NCBI GenBank assembly: GCA_032718475.1
Contig: JAUCBJ010002484.1
Span: 1 to 61,142 of the forward strand
Direction: 5' to 3'
Source: Nemertoderma westbladi
Lineage: Eukaryota > Xenacoelomorpha > Nemertodermatida > Nemertodermatidae
DNA length: 61,142 nt
Part shown: positions 54,145-61,142 of the stretch, piece by piece
Position numbering within the stretch: the first letter of the stretch is position 1
Layout of the letters: every line of letters starts with the position of its first letter
Program-made: the position numbers and the translations under genes
Notes under the pieces: model-generated
The model's database searches: none
What the model saw: the letters and a program-made list of their open reading frames with translations, nothing else
What the model was told of the DNA's origin: nothing

Positions 54145-54620
54145 AAACCATTCGGTAATCCTTTGTCCAGCTGATACGGTGTCTGAGATTACCGCGTACT
54201 CCCAGGCACCGAAACGCAACCATATTTTTATAAAATTGATTATATTTGCCCAATTCGACCCCTTTGTGGCGACAAAATGTCATATTTTTTTTATAAAATA
54301 TAGGCTTAGCATTTGTGCAGTATAAACCGGTATCATTTAGTGTATGGCGGTTAGGTTAGGGTTAGGGTGCGATACATACCTGTATGTTGAGCATGTTTAA
54401 TATATTTGTTTTTTTATGTCGTTTTTGTTTGTATTGTTTGTGGTTTTTGATGGCCCTATTGGCTGAGTACTATTTTGGGCGTTATTGTCCTTATTCTTTG
54501 TTTTTTGTTAGTTTGCGGGGTCTAAGACTCGAGTGGTTTACCTGTTTATTTTTTATATAATATACAACAAGCCCCCTATTAGTCAATATGTCGCGGGCGA
54601 CCTTTAACCCTATTCAACCT
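54145..54620 (+). repeat. blocks C and A, second direct copy
   Basis: Block C (54145-54262) is followed by block A, here with GGTTAGGTTAGGGTTAGGG, two telomere-like TTAGGG units. A is most simply the 3' UTR of the LINE, so 52240-52560 would be the end of an upstream tandem copy. Confidence 0.65.
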
Positions 54621-54734
54621 GGGTGTTGGCGTTTAACGCCAACATTTTCAAACATTGTTAATTCCATTATATAATTATTTGCTGTAAATTTGAGATTTCT
54701 TGACTTTTCCTAAAATTTACTGGCGAATCTAGTT

Positions 54735-54850
54735 ATGGTATTTATTTTTTTGTACGACATTTGGTTTTTTCGCAAATAGCGCTTTGTTGCACATGGTATT
54801 TATTTTTTTGTACGACATTTGGTTTTTTCGCAAATAGCGCTTTGTTGCAC
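54735..54850. repeat. 58-bp tandem duplication
   Basis: ATGGTATTTATTTTTTTGTA starts at 54735 and 54793, and the two units match exactly by eye. Confidence 0.9.
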
Positions 54851-57154
54851 TAAAGTTGAGAATTTCGTTTGAATTTCCAAAAGTCAGCAGTTGTGAGTTC
54901 ATGATATTCCTAACTCCTAAAATTGAGGTGTTATGGTTGGATAACCACATTGGGAATTGTAGCCAATCACAGTGCAAGCTCTTCAAACTATTTTAGCAGA
55001 CTCAAATCTGAATGAAATTAAATTTACCTGGAAATGGATTAGGTTGTTGTTAACCATCCCACAGCGGGATAGATTGATGAATGTATTTTACAGACTACCC
55101 AGGAAACTGCCCTACACAGCATGACAGAAAATAATTGGACCAGACATCAACACAGGCAATATGTGTTGGGTAGCTAACCCAGAGAACCCTTGTTATTAGT
55201 CTTTTATTGATTTTTATTAATTCTTGATGATCATCTATGCTTGACATGGGAACATGTAGCAATCTTGGCAAAATATTACAGGCAGGGAAATTGAATATAT
55301 TTCCTATTGGGCAAATAGGGCACGAGTGGAAAACTCTAAACACAAGGGCAGAATATTTGAATTTCGCTGAACTAAAAATAATTTGTCATCTTCAAATAAT
55401 TTGTTACTAAACAATGTCCTAGAATATAGTGTCATAATTCAGTGATTTGGACACCCCAAATTTTTCTACAAATCTTAATGAGATTGTATGAAATTTGAAA
55501 CAGAGATAGTTTCACCTCCCTGCTCCTTATTGGGTGAGTAGGAATTTAAATTTTGCTTTTATTTTTTTTTTTTAGCTACAAGCGTTTAAAAAAAGTGTCT
55601 CCGTCGATATTGCACCAGTTACACTGCAGTTATTCTTCAGCCTTATTTTGATTTGTTTGTACCAATTGAAAGCTGGCCCTGTAAGGATTCCAAATGTAAA
55701 AACATGAATTTGGTTGGGAAATTGCTGAGCTATTGGCATTCGAACGTAGCATGTATTTGCTTCCGCTGCAGGCCATTTATTCTATTAAATAAATACACAA
55801 TGTTCTAGAACATTTTGTTTATCTCATAACCTTCTCCCCTACTTGATAATTAACGAGCAATAAAATTAATTATTGACCCTTACATTGCTAATTCGCCGAG
55901 ACAGGAATCTCCCCCCCCCCCCTCCTGCATTTGAAATCAAAGCAATATAAAACTTATCAAATTACAAAATATTTAACAATTATGCATACAAACCGAGAGA
56001 GTAAAGTAACTACGAAGATATTATAATATGAGCAAAATCAAATATATAGAATAAGTAAGAATGAGAAATAGCTAATGCCTCTACTGGTGTCCGGACACTT
56101 CCCCCCCAGACACTTCCCCCCCCCCGGACACTTCCCCCCCAGACACTTCCCCCCCGCGGACACTTCCCCCCCGACTGATCTTAACTTCGCACATTCGTAT
56201 TTTTCATTTTGTAAGGTAAACGGACCGCTTGTATCCAGATAAGTTGTATCCAATTTTCCTTTCTTAGCTCAGAAAGTCACCTTTTGCATCCCGAATTTAC
56301 ATTTTATATCCAAGTTTTATTTATGGGTTTTATCAATGCAATTACATCTTACATCGTATTGTTTGCTAATCTTTAAACAATTAATTAGATGACCAATAAA
56401 TTCCATCCCCCAAATGATATACTGTTTTTATTAACTATAGAATCATAATAGTCTACTCACTCTAAAAAATAATTTGGCAAACTGCAGTATATCTGCTAGC
56501 ATAACAAATTACAAACATAACCATTATACTAATTCATAAAAATAAGTACCGTCGAGAGATAGACATGTAATTTTAAACATATACTGTATTATTAATTGTT
56601 CAACACACACTAACGTTAAAACAATTTTAGTTGTCAGCGACACCATTTCAGTATATGGTAACAAAAAATGTGTATTACTGTACATTGTAATTTTCGAATA
56701 CATCGTTTCTAGGTACATGAGTGTCATTTGACATTCAAAAATCGAATTAATAGCGCAAAATATGACGGCAAATACAAACTAAAATTCACAAGGGGCTTGA
56801 ATTCTAAATCGATTTATAACACATATCTAATTATATTCCGACCCTGAACTAACATACAACCAAATATAAAAATACATGTTGACATAATATAATATAATTT
56901 ACAATAATTTAATTAAATGGATAAAAAAAAATAAAAAATTGAAATATTAAATATAAATATAAATATAGGCCTACAATATAAATTATATTGTGATGAAGAA
57001 AATATGAATGCTTTAGTTTCATTATTTACTACTGTAATAATTATTAAAGTACGAATATTATTCTGAACAAAAGTTGATAAATATGGCCAGATACAGTACT
57101 AATAAAGACCATTGAGTTTCAGAAAATGAGTTTTTGAAACGTCTCATTAATTAA
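54851..57154. other. gene-free stretch with simple repeats
   Basis: No supported gene. It contains a C-tract at 55908-55922, GTTCTAGAAC near 55802, and the repeat at 56090-56172. ORFs are short and motif-free. Confidence 0.4.
56090..56172. repeat. GGACACTTCCCCCCC repeat
   Basis: Five or six units of GGACACTTCCCCCCC or AGACACTTCCCCCCC. The other strand is rich in G-runs and could form a quadruplex. Confidence 0.85.
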
Positions 57155-57499
57155 TTAATTGGCAGCATCAGAATAACATAATGAACATAAGAGTTCACTG
57201 TGGTCCAGGCATGATGTGTTACCACATTTAGCGCACCGAGTTCGGACTTTCTTTAGGTTTTGCTGAACTTTCCGTTTGTTGGAATTACCTGCGGTTGCCT
57301 GCAAGCACCCGGAGCAACGCAACGGCTTCTCAACCCGCGGTTGTTGGTGGTAGGTTGGACGATTCAGCGGGAGTTCCAACGGCTTCACCCAAGATAATTG
57401 CCATCTGGGATTTGGTTGTCCTGGTCGTGTGGATCTCTCCCTAATCTGAGGAATGACCAAGCTTTCTGCCAGCTCCCAAATAAATCGAGACGACTTTAC
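57155..57499 (-). pseudogene. piggyBac transposase, last exon (Cys-rich C-terminal domain)
   Basis: On the minus strand this exon follows an acceptor TTGTTGTGCAG (ending 57500). It reads VKSSRFIWELAESLVIPQI, then a spacer, then LRCSGC, TRCAKCGNTSCLDHSELLCS and LCY. The C-x2-C, C-x2-C, H and C-x2-C order is the cross-brace zinc finger that ends piggyBac transposases and binds the element ends. It ends with a stop at 57155. Joining to the upstream exon is in phase 0. Confidence 0.75.
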
Positions 57500-57705
57500 C
57501 TGCACAACAAAATGTTAAAAATGTATTTATTAGAAGGCCCATGTGAACATTCCCAGAGTGAAACTTTTACTCTTCTAACCACAACAATAAACTATGTTGT
57601 TACCTTACAACTGAGTGAAAGGAGCAGGACATAGACGTTGTATTTTCAGGTCCCAGTTTAGGTCCCCTTAGTGGGAATTTATAAAACTTCAAAAAAATGA
57701 CGGGA

Positions 57706-57764
57706 CACCCCCCCCCCCCCTCCATTAGGGCCCATCCTCCCATAATTTGCACCCCCCCCCCCCT
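57706..57764. repeat. two poly-C tracts
   Basis: Runs of about 13-14 C at 57706 and 57751 are separated by about 30 bp. Confidence 0.85.
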
Positions 57765-57899
57765 TCCTTCCCCCTATGAAATATTCTGGATCAGCGCCTG
57801 CAAGACATGAATACATAGACGAAAGATTGTATAAATTCTAAAAAATAATAATATACAATACGCTATGTAGTATCCCTATACAAGTTATTTTAAATTTAA

Positions 57900-58500
57900 C
57901 CCTTTGCGTACCAAATATAAATTACATTGTGTTTTCCTCCCAAGGACCAAGAAAAAAAATTTCATCGGACCAAGGATTATTTTTCTTATCGTACCAGAGA
58001 TTAATAAAAAGCGAATAACTATTACTAATTATCCTAGACTCCCAAATAGGCGTCACACTGCCACCTAAATTATTGTCAAAATTTGTAATTCATTCATTTT
58101 TGAACCCCATGGGCGGCACAAGGTCGCCTTTATAATTTGTAACATAATTATTGGCTAAATTTAAATTTATAAGTTCTCCTAATCAATTGAAAACCCTTCA
58201 AGCAGAATATAAAAGTAACTTTTCTAGTGTAGTTTTTCCTGCCCAACACAAATATGAACTCAATTTTTCCGTACCAGAAGTCATAATAAAGTTATAAGAG
58301 TATTTAGATAAAGGCGGCACACTGCCGCCCTGGGAGTCAGGTGATATTATATATGTAAAGGCGGCACCCTGCCGCCCTGGGGGTTATTATATAATTATCT
58401 AAAGGCGGCAGACTGCCAACTTAAAGGCTCTGGTCCTGAATAAGGTATAATGATAAAGGCGGCAGTGTGCCGCCTTTTTTAAGTGTTGGTACACAAAGGG
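57900..58500. mobile_element. 601-bp piggyBac-type MITE with TTAA target duplication
   Basis: The termini are CCCTTTGCGTACCA (57900-57913) and TGGTACACAAAGGG (58487-58500), inverted with one difference. TTAA lies at 57896-57899 and 58501-58504. It is non-coding. The right half holds four TAAAGGCGGCA...TGCCGCC hairpin units (58311-58480). Confidence 0.85.
58311..58480. repeat. GC-rich hairpin repeats inside the MITE
   Basis: Units near 58312, 58357, 58401 and 58454 start TAAAGGCGGCA; three continue to TGCCGCC after 4-5 bp, forming 7-bp stems with short loops. They contrast with the AT-rich surroundings. Confidence 0.8.
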
Positions 58501-58518
58501 TTAACATTTGATACAAAC

Positions 58519-59025
58519 CTTTTTCGATCTCGGATCTTTATTATTATTGTAGGCCCACACAGTCTGTGCATTGACGCGACTTGTATCAAGCATATAGGCA
58601 TTGGCCGTCATGGTCCACTTTCTTGATTTCGTTTTCGTCGTTAAACTTCCTTGGCGTTGGTCCATGATATCTGTTCCGCCTTTTGTATAGTCGTATACTT
58701 TGTAATGGCCGTATTTCTTCTTTTCATCTTTCGTGTGCGTCAACATTGGAGGCATGGTGGATAGTAGAAGAACATTGTGCTTCTTTTCTTTGCTCTTTAC
58801 TTTCACGACATAAGAAGAAAGTGATATTTTTTTATTGTCGAGTTTATAAAGTACTTTAGTGTCAAATAATTTACGTGTTTGAGTCTTTTTAATTTCGGAC
58901 GGTACACCTTTTCTATTGGACATCATCGTTCCTATTATTGTAATGTTCTTTTCGAGCAGGTTGTCAGCTAGTGGAACTGACGTATATAGACGGTCCGTAC
59001 TAATATTGCGTCCTTTTATATCCAC
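58519..59025 (-). pseudogene. piggyBac transposase, DDE domain exon
   Basis: The text includes GRNISTDRLYTSVPLADNLL, ITIIGTMMSNRKGVP, VLLLSTMPP and GGTDIMDQ, which are core blocks of the piggyBac DDE domain. The Asp in STDRLYTS and in GGTDIMDQ correspond to family catalytic positions. It is continuous in content with the piece at 59100-59292 but separated by a short disrupted stretch (59026-59100). Confidence 0.8.
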
Positions 59026-59099
59026 CAGCTTATGTAAAGTGTTAACAGATCAACGAGATCACAGGTCAACGAGATGAATAACAAACAACATTATCGTTT

Positions 59100-59292
59100 C
59101 TCTTTATGTAGTGATCATCGCCCTCCTTAGGTTTACCGCTGTAGAAATGAGCGCCATAGGTAAATGGAGCCCGAACTTCATTAATTGAGCGAGATAGCTA
59201 ACCATATTTCGCCGGTTTATTAGGGTTATAATTCTTTAAAGAAGTCTCCACTCTCGTCGGATACAGGGTTTCGTCAACAGTCAAGAAATCAC
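59100..59292 (-). pseudogene. piggyBac transposase, upstream part with stop codon
   Basis: On the minus strand, after a likely acceptor TATGTTATAG, it reads DFLTVDETLYPTRVETSLKN, YNPNKPAKYG, then a TAG stop, then FTYGAHFYSGKP. The DE of TVDE is the first catalytic Asp region. The stop and the lost upstream exons show that the gene is dead unless edited by unseen splicing. Confidence 0.7.
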
Positions 59293-59433
59293 CTATAACA
59301 TATAATTATCAATTTATTATTGGTAATATGGGTGAATGAGTCCCCAGATTCTATAATTCGCCGATAATCCTTTCTCCCATTTTATATCCTAATAATATTA
59401 TAAATATATTATTAACATTATGAAATAATAATA

Positions 59434-59460
59434 TACAGGGTGTTCCACAAAATTTGACAC
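59434..59460. repeat. terminal repeat of a Tc1/mariner-like element, left end
   Basis: TA followed by CAGGGTGTTCCACAAAATTT. This is a common terminus for mariner-like and IS630-like transposons. The matching right end is not in the window. Confidence 0.6.
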
Positions 59461-59793
59461 GTTTTTGTTTTTTAATAACTTTGCGCGATCTCAACCTAAT
59501 TTCCTAGTTTTGGTGGCAATCGGAAGCCGAAAGATAAACTTAAACTTTGGTTTGGGTATGGCATGTTTTAGTTGCTATGGAAACTTAATGTTGTTATATA
59601 AAACAAGAGTTTGATTATCCACTTAATTTTACTATAAATATAAAGGTATAAAACTGCACATATTAGTGAAATAATGAAACATATAGGTAGTGGGCTAAAA
59701 TAGTTTAATATTGGGTAAGTTTACAATGAGTTTGCTACTACTTTATACTAATTTAATTTAATGAATTATAATAATTTACTACTAATACACTTC

Positions 59794-60806
59794 AATATGT
59801 CCTCCTCCAATATGCTGGACGTGATCCAGTCTTCTGCGCATCTCCTTGAAGCAATTAGCGAAGTAATCCTGGGACAATGAACTAAAGGCATCCCGAATTG
59901 CCGTCTTCAGTTTACATTTTGAAGATTCTGGGCGTACACTAGATTCTTCACATGCCTCCATAGACTAAAATCCAAGGAGTCATGTCTGGTGATCGTGGCG
60001 GCCATTTTACAGGAGCATCTCGACCGATCCATCGTCCCTGAAAGTTTTCATTGAGAAAATCTCTTACCAATAAGCCCCAGTGGGGTGGTGCACCGTCTTG
60101 TTGGAAGATTGCCGTGGAGAGATTTGATAACTGGGGAACAAAGTAGTCCTTTAGCAAGTCTAGGTAAGAGAACCTGTTTACAGTAGAATGGGGGAAGAAA
60201 TAGGGGCCAATTAGTTTGGTTTCGGACATCGCAGCCCACACTGTAACCTTTGGGGTATCCCTAAACTTTCCTACAATTTTATGAGGATTCTCCTTTCCCC
60301 AAATCCTACAATTCCATCTGTTTACTTGGCCGTTGATATGAAAAGTTGCCTCGTCGCTGAAGAACATGTTATTCAGGTCCTTATCATGGAGGTACTCTGC
60401 TATTTTAGAAGCGGCTTCTACTCGTGTTGAATAATCTGAGGATTGTAGTCCATGAACGACTTGGAGTTTGTAAACTCTAAAGTGAAGATTCTTTGCAGTC
60501 CTATGCAAACATCCAAGACTAACATTTAGAGCCAATGATGCTCTACGATAATGAGGTTTCTGGGTGTGCGGTTAAATATTGGCCAATATTATTAACAACA
60601 TTTTCACTAAGGGGCAGTCTACCGGAACCTTTCTTACGCAAAAGCGTTTTTTCGTTTCGAAATTTAATGACAATCCTAGATATGTCTTTCCTTGCAGGTC
60701 GCCTTTCTCCAGGATATTTATGGGAATACTGTAGTGATACAAGTTTTGCAGATTTCAGCTCAAAAAACTTACTTATGATGAAAACTTTCTGATCTCCAGA
60801 AAACAT
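59794..60806 (-). pseudogene. Tc1/mariner-like transposase, frameshifted
   Basis: The N-terminal helix-turn-helix part (VFIISKFFELKSAKLVSLQY, GSGRLPLSENV) lies at 60543-60806. After a frameshift near 60540 the DDE core follows: FFSDEATFHINGQVN (first Asp), VTVWAAMS, AIFQQDGAPPHW (second Asp) and WPPRSPDMTP (third Asp, about 36 residues after the second). A further shift near 59975 leads to the end RRLDHVQHIGGGHIEVY and a stop near 59794. Function would be cut-and-paste transposition at TA sites; two frameshifts make this copy inactive. Confidence 0.8.
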
Positions 60807-61142
60807 ATTAGTTATTAAATTGACATCTAAATGTAACCAAAAAAGTTTATATGCTGTAATTATGTAGTGACTGTAGGCCTAACCATGAAGACATCAATAA
60901 CAGTTGACAACCAATATGCAACACATGTACCAATATGTAACAAATGCACAATTAAAACACACTTAAAGCAACAGATAGTGATGATGTTGTCTAGAATAAA
61001 TAAATTTAGATTGTTACTATGACTTCAGTAATACTTAATTTAGATCAATATTTAAAATTTGTCTTATATTCAACATCTCCCTCATAAATTATCTGAGAAC
61101 ATTTCATACTATTTTTCAGAATAAGTGTTAGTGTGAATAATG
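60807..61142. other. right flank of the mariner-like element
   Basis: Non-coding, AT-rich. No matching terminal repeat is seen before the window ends. Confidence 0.4.

Larger units (their letters stand above)
57500..58518 (-). other. intron of the piggyBac transposase gene
   Basis: Donor AAAAAG/GTTTGT at 58518 and acceptor GTGCAG at 57500 (minus strand). It is about 410 bp without the MITE it holds. Confidence 0.6.

Overview
The window is a stretch of animal nuclear DNA, most likely from a marine invertebrate. The evidence is split genes with GT/AG introns, a mitochondrial complex I subunit gene, a secreted CAP-domain gene, and a dense mixture of metazoan transposons (BEL/Pao, Ty3/gypsy, two kinds of LINE, piggyBac, Tc1/mariner-like, possible Merlin-like, MITEs and tRNA-derived SINE sequence). 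Short palindromes such as TACCGGTA and TAGGCCTA recur in the non-coding DNA. The exact phylum cannot be fixed from this sequence alone.

Layout: (1) 1-7900 is the 3' two thirds of a BEL/Pao-type LTR retrotransposon on the plus strand: the end of gag, a zinc-knuckle and protease region, an unrecognised 650-codon cargo ORF, and a 1241-bp 3' LTR. It is inserted into the integrase region of a Ty3/gypsy element, whose coding end and 316-bp LTR follow (7901-8869). (2) 8870-16400 is mostly non-coding and holds a single-exon NDUFB6 gene on the minus strand (11335-11841) and a small possible Merlin/ISXO2-like fragment. (3) 16893-34820 is a five-exon plus-strand gene for a secreted CAP protein with a duplicated, unrecognised C-terminal module. 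Its 13-kb second intron contains a complete second copy of the BEL element on the minus strand (18326-29662, 1231-bp LTRs, 5-bp target duplication GTTTT) and a 410-bp tandem array carrying a tRNA-like SINE. (4) 35-39 kb is AT-rich repeat DNA followed by a type II membrane protein gene (37826 on) with a duplicated cytoplasmic motif and a mucin-like 21/63-bp repeat. (5) 40-61 kb is a transposon graveyard: LINE fragments, a broken PIN-like nuclease ORF split by a LINE, a nearly intact CR1-like RT ORF, an endonuclease-bearing LINE with copied UTRs, a two- or three-exon piggyBac transposase with a TTAA-flanked MITE in its intron, and a frameshifted mariner-like transposase.

The most unusual object is the BEL-derived element. 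Both copies lack reverse transcriptase, RNase H and integrase through an apparently in-frame deletion, keep gag and protease, and carry extra ORFs that I do not recognise. The two copies hold different cargo segments between shared flanks. The minus-strand copy has LTRs that look identical by eye, so it probably inserted recently, using enzymes supplied by another element.
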